A stretch of 27,500 nucleotides of DNA from Trachelipus rathkii (GCA_015478945.1 JABUQX010023026.1:22501-50000); one strand, 5' to 3'. Counted from the first letter of the stretch, positions 1 to 12,111 are shown. The notes: generated by a model not told the origin, from the letters alone. Numbers and translations are program-made.

Positions 1-650
1 TTTACTCCTCCCTCCCCTCTTATCTTCATGTCCGCCACCACCAGTCTATGATCCGCATCCAAGGACACTCCCGGGATCACCTTTACATTCTTTACCATCC
101 TTTTATCGGAGACTATCATGTAGTCTATCACCGATTTTTGATCGAATTGTTGCGTTACCTGATTCCATCTATACCTTGTAAAGATGTGAGACTCTCTATG
201 CTTGAAAAACTTGTTCATTGGTTTTAGGTCGTTTCTCACACAAAAACCGATCAACACCTCTCCCTACATATTTGTCTCCTCTCCAAATGGTCCCAATACT
301 CTCTCCATCTCTCTTCTCTTTCCTACTCTAGCGTTGAAATCTCCAATCAACACGTACCTCTCCCCTCCTCTTTCATCCCCACCTCTCCCTCCATCAATTC
401 CATAAATCTAGTTTTTTCCCTCCTCTGAGTGCCCCTGTTGTGGTGCATATACCTGGAATATTCTATATTTTATCCGGCCTATCTTCAATACGCACATCAT
501 CAACCTCTCATTTATAATTTTTACTCTCTGTATACATGGTGACAGTCTTGGTACCACTATAATTTTGACACCATGCTTTCTTATTCCTTCTCTCACCCCA
601 CTATACACCAGAACAAATCCTTCTCTCATCTCTTTACCCTCTTTACACAC
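1..650 (-). pseudogene. RTE-like LINE AP-endonuclease domain, partial and broken
   Basis: Read on the minus strand, this is the endonuclease/exonuclease/phosphatase domain of a non-LTR retrotransposon, the enzyme that nicks target DNA for target-primed reverse transcription. The frame stays in register from 650 down to 1. Visible landmarks in order are FQVYAPQQGHSEEGKN (about 410-460), VLIGDFNARVGKR (about 315-355, the catalytic GDFN block), IGFCVRNDLKPMN, HIFTRYRWNQ, SVIDYMIVSDKR, and near the window edge VSLDADHRLVVADM, the C-terminal D-H catalytic block. Two in-frame TAG codons, at 408-410 and 264-266, break it. The 5' side of the domain is cut where the (TA)n tract begins at 659; the reverse transcriptase would lie left of the window. 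The wording of the motifs resembles the RTE-like endonucleases often mis-annotated in arthropods as craniofacial development protein 2-like. The clade call is from memory of the family; the endonuclease call is secure. Confidence 0.85.
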
Positions 651-654
651 ACCC

Positions 655-1041
<387 letters not shown>

Positions 1042-1045
1042 GGAC

Positions 1046-1497
<452 letters not shown>

Positions 1498-1812
1498 CTA
1501 TCAAATAAATATAAAATAATAAATATAAATAAATATATAATAATTATATTAAAAATAATAATAAGATTTAAATAATAATATAATATATAACTATATAAAA
1601 TTAATAATAAAAAATAATAAGTAATAATTTATAATATATATAAATAACATATATATATATATAATATATAATATATAAATATAATACAATAAGATGTTAT
1701 ATAATATAATATAATGACTCAATATATATATATACTATATTTACTATATAAAATAAATAATAAATAATATAAATAGATAAATATATTCTGATATAATATA
1801 AATATATATATA
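1498..1812. repeat. Degenerate TA/AAT low-complexity DNA
   Basis: This is composed almost entirely of A and T in irregular TA, AAT and ATAA words. No coding, RNA or transposon signal is visible. Confidence 0.85.
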
Positions 1813-2160
1813 TTTATGTTATGAAGATGCTCGTTCAACAATCTAATTATTATCAATCTTATAGTGATGAAAAGTTACGTCAACAAATGAGAAAAAACCT
1901 AATTATCGTAGTGTGAGCATCATTCGGGGCCTGTCAGGAATTCATTCAAAATAAGAATATAACAAGTAAGTAATACGACGATCAAATATACCAAATACTG
2001 TAGTGAGCCTGTCCGAGAAGCTTTTAAAATGTAAATTGCTACGTTAAAAGCGTTCATTTAAAATAACAAATATTACTCTTTACAATTTAAAATCCATTTT
2101 AAAGAATTTATAATTTTAGGTTTAATAGCTACTTACAATACATTATGTTCATAATTATAC
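1813..2160. other. Complex-sequence island between TA tracts, unassigned
   Basis: This is a stretch of ordinary complexity, containing for example gatgctcgttcaacaatc and attcggggcctgtcagg, embedded in TA DNA. It has no open frame of note and no recognised repeat. It may be the residue of an older insertion broken up by TA expansion. Confidence 0.5.
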
Positions 2161-2393
2161 ACGTTATACCTAGAATATAATATATATACAATTATTACTA
2201 TATATATAATAATATATATATATAATTAATAATAATAATATATACCATATAATATATATATAATAATAATATATATATTATATAAATAATAAATATATAT
2301 ATATATAAATAATATAATATATATATTTATTTATGTATATATATAATATATATATATTTAAAATAAATATATATATAAATATTTGAACTATCT
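2161..2393. repeat. Degenerate TA low-complexity DNA
   Basis: This is a TA-dominated stretch with AAT interruptions, like its neighbours. Nothing else is visible. Confidence 0.85.
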
Positions 2394-2583
2394 ATATTAG
2401 TCGAACGAATTAAAAAGATATAAGCAAAAGGTTATACTGAAGATGTAAAATTATGATTGGTTTAAATTAAAAAAAATTTGAATCACGTGGCGCTGTTCAG
2501 GCGTAACTAGCTTAATCGAGAAAATACAGTATCACACCAGATGATATTTGTAAATTTATTCAATTATGATAGTTTGATAAGAA
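2394..2583. other. Second complex-sequence island, unassigned
   Basis: About 190 bp of ordinary complexity, with a GC-richer core around acgtggcgctgttcaggcg (about 2484-2502), sits between TA tracts. No frame or known repeat is recognised. Confidence 0.5.
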
Positions 2584-2961
2584 TAATATATAATATAATA
2601 TAATAATATATATATATATATATAATAAATATATATATATATTATACAATATATAATAATATATATATATTATATATATATAATATAATTATAATTAATT
2701 ATATATATAAAAAATTAATATATATAATAATATATATTAATATAATATAATATATAAATATAAAATATATAAATAATATATATATATTATAATATATATA
2801 CAATATATATTTATATATAATAATATATATAAAAATATATAAACTTATATAACTAAAATAATATACTTATATATAAATTATCATATATATAATATACATA
2901 TAGATAAATTAAGATAATATATATATATATATAATAATAATATAATATAATATTATTATAT

Positions 2962-2997
<36 letters not shown>

Positions 2998-3128
2998 ATA
3001 TCCCTCTACTATTATATTATATATATATAATATATATAATTATATATATATTATATATATATAATATATATATATATATCATATATAATAATATATATAT
3101 ATATATATATATATTAATATATATAATC

Positions 3129-3159
<31 letters not shown>

Positions 3160-3186
3160 ATAATTATATATATATATATATATAAA

Positions 3187-3221
<35 letters not shown>

Positions 3222-3282
3222 AATATATATATATAATATTTATATATATATATAATTATATTATATATGATAGATATATATA

Positions 3283-3338
<56 letters not shown>

Positions 3339-3660
3339 ACTATATATATATATATATATAATATATCATATACATTTAATATATATTATATAATAATATA
3401 TTAATATATAATATATATATATATATATATAATAATATATAATATATATAATATAATATATAAATATATTATATATATATAAATATATATATTATATATT
3501 AAAAATATAAATATAAGTATAAATATAAATATAATATATAATATATATATAATATTATAATATATATATATATTATAATATAAAATATATAATATAATTA
3601 ATAATAATATATATACTATATATATAAAATAATAATAATTAATATAATAATATATATATT
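2584..3660. repeat. 1.1-kb degenerate (TA)n block
   Basis: This is almost uninterrupted A/T DNA dominated by TA runs of 10-40 bp joined by AAT and ATT phase shifts. A single pyrimidine-rich interruption, tccctctacta, lies at 3001-3011. The frequent phase changes fit replication slippage or read error. No gene is present. Confidence 0.93.
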
Positions 3661-3899
3661 CGTAGATTTTCTTACAGATATAAATAAATTTAATAAAACA
3701 AAACTTAAAGCAATGAGCGCAATAAATTCATCAAAATAGTTATGTTTTTTATCTTGTTTGTTTATTCAGAGATTTATTTCGTAGACTTATTGGCTAAAGT
3801 ATTTTATTAAAAGTCCATGGCGAGCCTAAACCAAAGCTTCTACTTGAAGAATTGTGTAAGGGATGAGCCTTGAACGGAATTAGAGGCCGACAACTTCAT
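3661..3899. other. Spacer with no recognised feature
   Basis: This is ordinary-complexity AT-rich DNA at the end of the TA block, leading into the gag-like region. It has no open frame of note. It could hold the 5' leader or a decayed LTR of the following element, but I see no matching LTR pair. Confidence 0.4.
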
Positions 3900-4930
3900 G
3901 CATAAGCCAAGAAGAATGAAAATGCAAACGAGAGAAGCTTTTAAAAGAGAGAAATATAAAAGGAAGTAGAAATCGCTGACCAGATTCTGAAGAACGCAAA
4001 AATCCAAAGCTAGAATTGGAAAAAGGAGAGAACGAAAATTAAGGATGGAAGCAGAGCTGAAGAACGAACGACAATCAAAATAGAGGCTGAAGAAAGAAAA
4101 AGCAAAAATGTGAAGCTGAAGAGGACGCTAAGAAAGGAAATCCAAGAAAGGATGACACCCAAAATGACACAAAAGAAAGAAGCAGCAGAGAGAAACAATT
4201 GAAGCAAAATCTACTACCACTCCCAACACTACTTCTTTCAAAGAATGCCTCCCACACACAACAAGCTCCCTAAAATGAAAACATAAATATATGACGAAGA
4301 AAGTCAAATAACATCGAAAAAAATACATTAGTTCGAAAACAACAAAGAGGTATGCAACCGCCATCCCTCAGGAAAGGATATGCCCAAATCAATGCTGAAG
4401 TCATTAACGAATTGAAAAGGCGTTTGATTATACAATGAACTCACAGTGAAGATGCATCACAGATTATTGAACGCTTTGAAGAAACACTTTACTAGTTCAG
4501 TATGATGACCTACACAGAAAGTGGATACCGATCCAAATTCAAATCTATGTCTCCTACTAAAGACGATATACCCACGGTTATGCATAGAAGAAAGGTTTTT
4601 CAATGAACTCAGGAAAATTGGATAGCCGACACCGCAAACGTTAAAAGAAGAGCGCGAAAGTGAAATTACATCAAAATTCAATAGCCAAAATGACAAATAC
4701 AAAGATGACAACCGCCGAATGGAGCTGCCACATTCCTAAAAAGAGAGGAATGATAAAGAAATGACATAAATAATCTCAAACTCCGAGAACTACCTTCAAG
4801 TCCATATATTGAGTTTAGCAACCACTGTAGTAAGTCACGTTAAATAGCAAATAAAGACAAAACCTGAGAAATAATAAAACAAGAAATATGATTAGAAGAT
4901 CAACATACCACACACTCCGCTCCAAGATAA
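3900..4930 (+). pseudogene. Probable gag region of an LTR-type retroelement, heavily frameshifted
   Basis: The plus strand is very rich in AAR and GAR codons. In broken frames it gives charged, heptad-like words such as KLELEK, AEERKSKNVKLKRTLRKE and KEAAERNN, as in an alpha-helical or coiled-coil gag N-terminus. It lies directly upstream of, and in the same orientation as, the zinc-knuckle segment, which is why I read it as gag. No single frame stays open for more than about 60 codons and I cannot place capsid motifs. The minus-strand ORFs at 4010-4364 are rich in Phe, Leu and Ser only because they are the complement of this purine-rich strand. Confidence is moderate and rests largely on position. 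Confidence 0.5.
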
Positions 4931-5227
4931 TGTTTGGCAAACGATTCCCAGGGCAACGATTACAAGAAGGATTACAACAAAAGCTCAACTGAGCATAAGA
5001 ACATTGTCACTTGCTATAGTTGTCAACGCAAAGGACACGTTGCCAAAGATTGCCGTGTGACGAACAACAATAGTAGCGGCAAAATTTTAAACACTTATAA
5101 CGCACGCCAGAGGTACGAAACTAAAACTAAAGTGGCTTCCGCGGATATATCTGCAGAGAAAAAAGTTCTGTCTTTGACAGGTGAAGAGCAAACTCAGTTC
5201 GCAGATCTATGTATGTGGTGGTACAGT
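4931..5227 (+). pseudogene. Gag nucleocapsid segment with CCHC zinc knuckle
   Basis: This open stretch of about 98 codons carries one clear zinc knuckle, CYSCQRKGHVAKDC (about 5012-5053), which matches the C-x2-C-x4-H-x4-C retroviral-type nucleocapsid motif that binds the element's RNA. It is flanked by basic, Asn/Ser-rich sequence typical of such regions. The first ATG of this frame is not a real start; the frame is the C-terminal part of a longer gag. It ends at TGA 5228-5230. The protease frame begins before this stop, so a one-base shift near 5205-5215 separates them. That shift may be decay, a read error, or the place where the intact element changes frame between gag and pol. Confidence 0.8.
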
Positions 5228-5480
5228 TGACAACCCGCACCGTCTGCCTGTCGTTGACGGTATCTCAAATGGTTATCGTGTTTGTTGTCTGAGAGATTTT
5301 GGCTGTAACGAAGTAGTGTTACGACAAAGGTTCGTCCCCAAGGAAAGCTACACCGGAGAATATACAAAAATTAGGCTATTAGACAATGCTATCAAGTCAG
5401 TTCCACTGGCTAGTGTAGTGTTAGACACACCATACTACACGGGGGAGAATACGGTTGTTGTCATGCCGGATGTCGTTTAG
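5190..5480 (+). pseudogene. Retropepsin-like aspartic protease of the gag-pol relic
   Basis: In the frame that continues from the nucleocapsid, the product reads through VCGGTVDNPHRLPVVDGI, then LRDFGCNEVVLRQRFV (about 5290-5337), then KIRLLDNAIKSVPLA and LDTPYYTGENTVVVMPD. The layout, with an Asp in a hydrophobic strand followed by Gly and then a flap-like stretch about 30 residues on, is that of a retropepsin, the dimeric aspartic protease that matures the element's polyprotein. The expected D-T/S-G active-site triad here reads D-F-G, which would probably abolish activity. TAG at 5478-5480 interrupts the frame, but the sequence continues in the same frame beyond it. The family call is from motif layout and neighbours; a non-retroviral aspartic protease is less likely next to a zinc knuckle. 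Confidence 0.7.
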
Positions 5481-6260
5481 GATCTGATTCTGAGGAATAT
5501 TGATCTGGTCTTACCCCCAAATGAACCTGACGAAGAATTGGTTGGGTCAATGCGTCCGTGTCTTAGCGTATAGCAAGACGTTGCAACTCAAGTGAAGTTG
5601 ATTTCCCCGATCATCAATAAGATTGATGAGAGAACGGTTGAAGTATTATCTACTCAATGTGAAGCCCCACTTATCAGTCATAAAGCCAGGAATGTGTTAT
5701 TGGAAGTTGCAAAAGTACCTATTTTTAGTCCATCTAGTGATCGAGGTATTTCCATAGTTTCTCATGAAGATGAGTCTCCAGTTGGAGAGTCAAATTCAGT
5801 CAAGTATCACACGACAGAGAGCTCCGGCGGCAACATTGTTTCTACAAAAGAAGGCACAGAAGTATCTGAAGGGCCACACTTCAATGAAGTGGAAGATGCC
5901 TTAAGTTTTGCAGATTCTGCAGAAGCATCAGACGCAGAAGGCGATCAGGTACATGATCTCATAAGAGGTAGAGCAGTTTTTAAAGACAAACAAAGACAAG
6001 ATCCCACATTGCAAAGAAAATGAAAGTCCGTTGAAAAGGAAGAAGGAAAATATTTATTAATTAAGGATTTATTATTTAAGAAAATAATTGAAAATCACAC
6101 CAGACGAAATGCACTAGTTGTGGCCAAGGATTGTAGAAGTAAAGTTATGAGCATAGCTCACAATGAGTTATTTGGTGGGCAACAGTTGGTTAAAAGAACT
6201 ACATGGGAAACAGTTCAACAATATAGTTGGTCCAATACCTACCAGGATAATCATGAATAA
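5481..6260 (+). pseudogene. Linker plus integrase zinc-binding region of the gag-pol relic (no RT)
   Basis: This continues the protease frame with no frameshift for about 780 bp, broken only by TAG (5571-5573), TGA (6021-6023, in a Lys-rich context) and TAA (6255-6257). The first two thirds is an acidic, Ser/Glu-rich linker with words such as ISIVSHEDESPVGESN and DALSFADSAEASDAEGD and no reverse-transcriptase or RNase H motif. From about 5950 it resembles the entry to an integrase: HDLIRGRAVFKDKQRQDP, then LLIKDLLFKKI, then a basic segment ending KVMSIAHNELFGG (about 6141-6180), the first histidine of an H2C2 zinc-binding domain. The second histidine position appears to be Gln (GGQQLVKRT). 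The C-x2-C pair and catalytic core are missing; AT-rich DNA follows. The unusual order protease-linker-integrase is discussed as a finding. Confidence 0.65.
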
Positions 6261-6264
6261 AGAG

Positions 6265-9200
6265 TTGGTGGCGTGGTCAAAACACACCACAATTCAGTGT
6301 TAGAGAAATATTTTCAAAAGGATAATATTGATAACGAATAAATGTTTCTTATTAATCAAATATATAAATAATATAAATATATTATAATATATATAACATA
6401 AATAATATGAAATACATATTAAATTGACACTGCCAATATTTATAGGTACCATAATATATACATATAATATTAAATTTTATAACCAAATATCGCTCACATA
6501 CTAAGATTCATTCGAACTAAATTTTCAAACATTATACACAAAATCAAATCCTGATCTACTTTAACACTTATGAATATAAGTAAGATATATGGTTATCAAT
6601 AATAAGATTGTATATACTCATTACTCAGTTAGTTACCTGATGTAACTCCTTGGTGTCGACACGCGCATACCTCTAAAATCGCATTTTTCATTTATTCACG
6701 CATGTCATTCAACTTACACAACTCAAACGCCTCATGCGGCTATCCACTCTGTATTATGTCGATCTGTCATATCTTTTCTACTATAAATATATAATTATGA
6801 CTTCTCATATTAAAAACAAGTGTGAAATAACATATATATATCAACTCATAGTACTATGTTAGTAAATAGATATATTAATATATATAGAGAAAGTAGGAGG
6901 AAGGAGAGGAATGAGAAGAGATTATAGGAGGAGATGGATAGTAATAAGCATCTTCCATGACCTGTTTATGTGAATTTATACATATCAAAAATAGAATCTC
7001 CACTATACGACTTCTCTAACACGACCTCAAATTTCCAACCTATATTAACAGTAATTTCTATATATTATAAGTATAAATATATAATGAAGATCTTTTAATG
7101 CTTTAAGAACTACTAATATTGTATTAGGTCCGCAATGACATCATTTATCAATCATAAAACTAATTTCCACTGTTAATAAGGCAAAATAAGTCTCATATTT
7201 AGTTTAATATATATAAGTTATGCTTATGATAATTTTAAGTTATATTAAATCCAAAAGTACTTTATAAAGTAAAATTTGTCTAAAAAGGTCAAAATTACGG
7301 CACGATCACTTATTATATTATACGAAATATAATTTCGCATTAATAATTATATTATTGCTTATAGAAGTATAAAATGTAATTAAATTTATAATTAAGATAT
7401 AATAATATAATATTGCAAAGGTAAACAAAAAACACATATGATATATATATATACTTATATATATATTATTATTTATATAATGATTTAATAAGAATACGAT
7501 TAATGCAGGGATTAATAGTACGGTAATGCGTGAGTTTTCACTTATATATATAAAGCTCATTGTTACTTCACATATATTATCATTTAAGGGGCATCATCGT
7601 TACATATGTACTAATGCTATCACTATAAAATAAAAATAATCACTTAAAAAAACACCTATTCGTTTAAAATATTCTATAATATTTCATTATAACTAATTCT
7701 TTATTAAATCGAGGGATTATAGTAACATTTTAAACTTATACGCCTCATACTGATACATTATTATAAGGTAAACAATAAAAAAATTTAAAATAAGATTATA
7801 ACTATAAAAATAAATCACTTTATTTTAATAAAGGATTATATATAACACACTGTATCATACCTCAATTGGCATCTGGGATATCAACTATATATACATCTTT
7901 CTATCTCGAGTACAACTACGGTAGAAAAGCATAAGTAGTCTCGAAGTAATGCACGCGCAAACGGATTGGACAAATAGGGGTTTGATTCTTTATAATATTC
8001 TTTTTAAACTAAAAAACCCACGTTAAAAATTAATAAGATGGATTAAGATCAGTGGTTTTTGGGTATCTAAGACGGTACGTAACTTTCGTCTCCCACCTCT
8101 GTACTCACCCCTACCCTGATATAACCCACGCTCATAATCCATATTAAAATAAAGGATATAAAATAAAAAATAAAATCATAACATATTCTCCCCCAAACTA
8201 CCGGTAAAATAAAATTGTATACTCTGAGGCAACTTATTTTGCCTCTCCTATAGAATACCCATAATGGCCCCAAATGAATTTCAAGTCCCATCATCATAGA
8301 TATATACCATTATTGTAAGGGGTCTGAAAGAGTGACCAACGTACTATTATCCTAAATATTTAAATTTAGGTTATTACTATTGATAATAATGTAGGATTAA
8401 TTATTAGAATATAAAATTTTTTTTTATTAATAAGTTTTAATCCTCAATATAATTTTATTTCACAACAAATCCCCTAATAAAAAAAATATTGTTTTTAATT
8501 TTACCTGTTAGAATTTGTTAATTAATTACTGATTTCAATACATGGTCTTAGCCCTCTGATCCCGGTGATATTGACGATAAGTTATCAGTATATATTAATA
8601 TAATATATTTAATATTATTATATATAGTAATATTAATTAATTTATATTATATACATATTCATTGTAATATATAGTACTTTATATTATTTATAAATTAATT
8701 AAAATAAATATAAAAATTTATTAATATAGTATTAATTAATTATTATATTAAATATTTATAAATTTATTTAAATTTTGACATAATTATTTGCTCAATAATA
8801 TAATAACCCCGCGGTGGATTACTACCTCAATCATATGACTACTGTATGAATATACCATAAAATAGTAAATTAAAAATCTATTAATATTTAATGTTTAAGT
8901 CACTTGAAAAATATGAATTACCATTGCCGAAACTTTCAATACGTAAATAATTATCAGCATTTCCCTTTAGTGAAAATTAATACTTTTAATTATATAACTC
9001 GTTAAATCTAGGTGCAGTATAGTTATATAATGGTGTAGGATTATACTGAAAGACTATCACAATTTAATACAAAATGTGATAGGTTTGAACGATGATTAAC
9101 ATAGAAATTACACGAGATAAGAGGTTAGAAGAAGTACTTAGCGCAATTTAGAATTGAAAAATGGTGCTTAGATAGTTTAATACCTCAAAGAGTGTGTCAA

Positions 9201-9649
9201 GTTTTTAAAGGATATAAATATATATTAGTGATTTATTTAAGTGATAGTTAATATATCTGTCTAATGAATATATTGCTCGAGTATATATTCAAGTACTTGT
9301 CCCTCGAGTCGTGATAGATCATTTTTGAGTATGTGTAATAAAAGGTTAATAACCTATATAGTAGTGAAGGACAATTTATTTTATAAAACACTAAATAATA
9401 TTTCTTATAAAGAATACCCAATATTAAAATATCAATTTTACTAGTGAGAGTTCTTAGAAAGTAAATGTATTGCTGAGAGGCCCATGGAAGGAAACCCACA
9501 GGAAGATTTATTAATACCACGTAATTGTGTATAATTAAATAATTTAATATTTGGATATATTGTAAATATCTGAGTAATTTCAATTTTATATAGGTGAGAG
9601 GCTTTTAGGATTTCAGTAAGCCATTTTAGCGATAGGATTATAACTAGGT
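6265..9649. other. 3.4-kb AT-rich stretch with no recognised gene
   Basis: This is AT-rich DNA of mixed complexity. TA-rich patches lie at about 6350-6420, 7435-7475 and 8590-8770. No ORF exceeds about 110 codons, and the longest (minus strand, 9248-9583) is rich in Ile, Tyr, Leu and Lys as expected from composition alone. I saw no tRNA, no retroelement motif and no terminal repeats. A small hairpin, GAGGCAA (8226-8232) with TTGCCTC (8239-8245), is the only local structure worth marking. Confidence 0.6.
6886..6950 (+). repeat. Purine-rich GA tract
   Basis: This is a stretch of about 65 bp made almost wholly of A and G, with repeated AGGAGG/GAGGAA words, inside AT-rich DNA. Its mirror-like purine bias could favour triplex formation, but this is composition only; no function is supported. 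Confidence 0.55.
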
Positions 9650-11430
9650 AGCAATTCAATTTTTAGCAGATTTGCACTCATTTCTTTGGTGTGTTACCGA
9701 TTCTCAACGTTGGTTTTTACCCCTTTGACAATTCTTTGACATGGGTGACCTATTATATTGTTATGTGCAGTATGGCCGCAATTTAGAGGTTAAGCATTTA
9801 CCTGGACTTGACCTTTGGTTTTGGTCCAAATGAAGCACATATCTTCCTGTTCCGGTTTCTCTCATTTGACCTTCGTTTTTTTGATATTTTGCGCCCTTTC
9901 AGTAATTAGAAGGTTTGTGGGAGCTAGTGTCTGTATTGTAGCGAATTCGGATCGTTGTTTCGTAAATAGGGCCAGGCAAGATAAATGAAAGCTGTTGAAG
10001 AGGGTGTATTAAAGCGTTGATGAGAGAAGCCTCCCACTAGGGTTGATGGGTGCGTTATGGCTGGTATTTAGTCCCCCGTAGTTTTGGCTTCTGTGTGAGA
10101 GGTTACATGGGTGGATGCTGGTGTAATGTGGTCTATATGAATGTGGCTGGCCCTTCTTATAACCTACAATAGATATGAGCTTCTTTCAATTTACCCCCTC
10201 TACGCGGGCCTCTTTGCACACCCCCATAATTTTTTTTTTGGCCTTGTAATTATTTTGCCTATTGTAATTTTTGTTTGGCCTGATGTTGTAAAATTTTGGC
10301 TCCTCTGACCTTTTTACCCTAGGTGTGCTTTCGTAAAACTTTTAAATTTTAATAACCGCTGGAAATCCTTTTTTAGAGCCTAGTGGTAGATCTCCTTGTT
10401 GTAGTAGTGGGCTGAGTATAGACCCCATGTTTTTTTCTTAGATGTGTGGTCCCTCTCGGACACTTTTATTTATTGTGAAACTTTTGACCTTATAGTTGTT
10501 TTGGGTAACTCGGTTTGTCAGGAACTTGTTATTGAGAGCTATGTCATCCACTATTAAGATAATAACGGAATGCATTCGTGAGGACTCTGTGTATCGCTTG
10601 ACCTTTGTTTCTTTGCGTTCCATTGAACTCGTTTTTAGTGTCACTTTTTAGTTTAAGTATTTTTGTTGTGACATTGATTGGGTGAGGTTGCGAGATACGA
10701 CCATATCTCTTTAGAGCCCGCCCCTGCTGGTGCTTTTTGGACTGCTTTTTTTGAAACACCGTCTGTGTCCAATATTCGAAGAGTAATGTGGGTAGGCGAT
10801 TGAGAAGAATGGCAGCTTCAGTGCGATATAGAACGGATGGTTATCATGAGTATATTATATAAGCCTCCCTCACCTGATGATGTGTAGTATTACAAGTTCG
10901 AAGCGGGTTGTGTGGAACCCCAGGGTACAAGACCCCCGTAGTAATAAGTGTACCCACTACACGAAGTGTGTGCGCGTTTTTTGTGTTGGGAGGGAAGTTT
11001 GACTTATAGAAAGTTCTGTTTTTTTTGTTTGATGGAGCCCCAGTACCCTAGTCGGTGTGTCTTGAAGTTGGTGGAGGCTATTCATGCGGATAGTTTTGCG
11101 TTTTATATTTTACTTGGGATGTTGTTTTACGGCTCCGTTGCACCCCTAGTATTTTAACGGTTTTTGTATACCGCCGGATTAAATGACTGAGGTTTTCTGC
11201 GTTATGCGCTTAATTCTGGATAAACCCAATGTAGCTTTTTACCGAATAATCCCGGTTGTAATCCCAAGGATAGTTTTTCTTGAAAAGTTGCTACCCGATA
11301 TACTATATGAAAGTATTATTGTCACCCTTCTTGATAATACGGTTTCGGAGGTGGAATTTTGCAGTTGCGAATAAAATCCTTTTATGCCAATACAAAGGGG
11401 GTATCCCGCCAGATGACTTTTTTTTAATAT
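9650..11430. other. GC-richer, T/G-biased block of unknown origin
   Basis: Base composition changes sharply here. Surrounding DNA is very AT-rich, whereas this block is much richer in G and C, with the plus strand biased to G and T and long TTTT/GGT words. Its edges are fairly abrupt, near 9650-9700 and 11410-11430. No frame exceeds about 70 codons on either strand and I recognise no protein motif. The minus strand gives Lys/Asn/Thr-rich words and a VDDIAL match that is too weak to call a polymerase. It may be a strongly decayed transposon or viral insertion, or a piece of an untranslated region. I cannot name it. Confidence 0.5.
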
Positions 11431-12044
11431 AAATATAATAAGTGATAAAAATTATATAGATAGGGATTATTAATAATTATGAGCTCTATATGATAGGACT
11501 GTCAGGCTAGTTTTCTGTTAGGAAACTAGAAAACATACAATTACACTTACAATGTTTGTAGTTCTCAACATGACTCGAACTTTGAGAGAAAAACCTTAAC
11601 ATCCTTATCTGAAAGGAAGCTTCTCTTTCCATAAAAATCATTACTCAAATTAAGTATAGCACTGATGCTTAACTAATATAAAATGTATTATTGTTTTGTA
11701 AATTTTTTTTATTATTACTAACTTTATCATATGAAAATTAGTATAAAGAGGAACTAGGAAGAAGTGATAAACATATGGAATTAAATTTTTCCAGACAAAA
11801 GGTTCTCTCTTTTTTGATATTCGACGAAATAGTCATATGTAAGGACAAACACCAAATATACAAACCTCAAATCTTATAATTTCTTTTCTCACATTTTTTC
11901 GTAGCAGTTCTCCATTTTAACTGAGATTGCACCATTCAATCGGAATAATGAATTCTGTCAACAAACACATAAGGCCCTCTTCTAGTCTGGCCTTCTTCTA
12001 TGGTACTTGGGGTATGGAACCTTAGCCCAATGGTCTGTATTTGC

Positions 12045-12064
12045 ATAAAAAAAAAAATAAAAAA
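12045..12064 (+). repeat. A-rich tail, possible retroposon 3' end
   Basis: A run of A interrupted by single T bases follows complex sequence (ccaatggtctgtatttgcat), as at the 3' end of a poly(A)-tailed retroposon. No body can be identified and no target-site duplication is seen, so this is tentative. Confidence 0.3.
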
Positions 12065-12095
12065 TTATACTTTCGATAAAAATACGATTTTAGAT

Positions 12096-12111
12096 GTCAG
12101 TGGCCACTGAC
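12096..12111. repeat. Perfect 16-bp palindrome GTCAGTGGCCACTGAC
   Basis: The sequence equals its own reverse complement over 16 bases with no spacer. It is the first of several inverted repeats within 250 bp. It could be a dimeric protein-binding site or part of a transposon end; nothing identifies a binder. Confidence 0.9.

Noticed and set aside
4010..4711. Minus-strand ORFs rich in Phe, Leu and Ser
   Set aside because: They are complements of the purine-rich gag-like plus strand. The orientation of the zinc knuckle and protease shows plus is the coding strand.
9248..9659. Minus-strand ORFs of 111 and 72 codons
   Set aside because: Composition (Ile, Tyr, Leu, Lys) is what AT-rich DNA gives by chance. 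No motif, no homologous block and no neighbouring gene structure.
10438..10644. VDDIAL word suggesting a Copia-type reverse transcriptase on minus
   Set aside because: No other RT block lies at the expected distances and the residues after the word do not fit domain C.
10948..11374. Two plus-strand ORFs of 63-69 codons in the unassigned block
   Set aside because: Short, with no recognisable domain or neighbour support.
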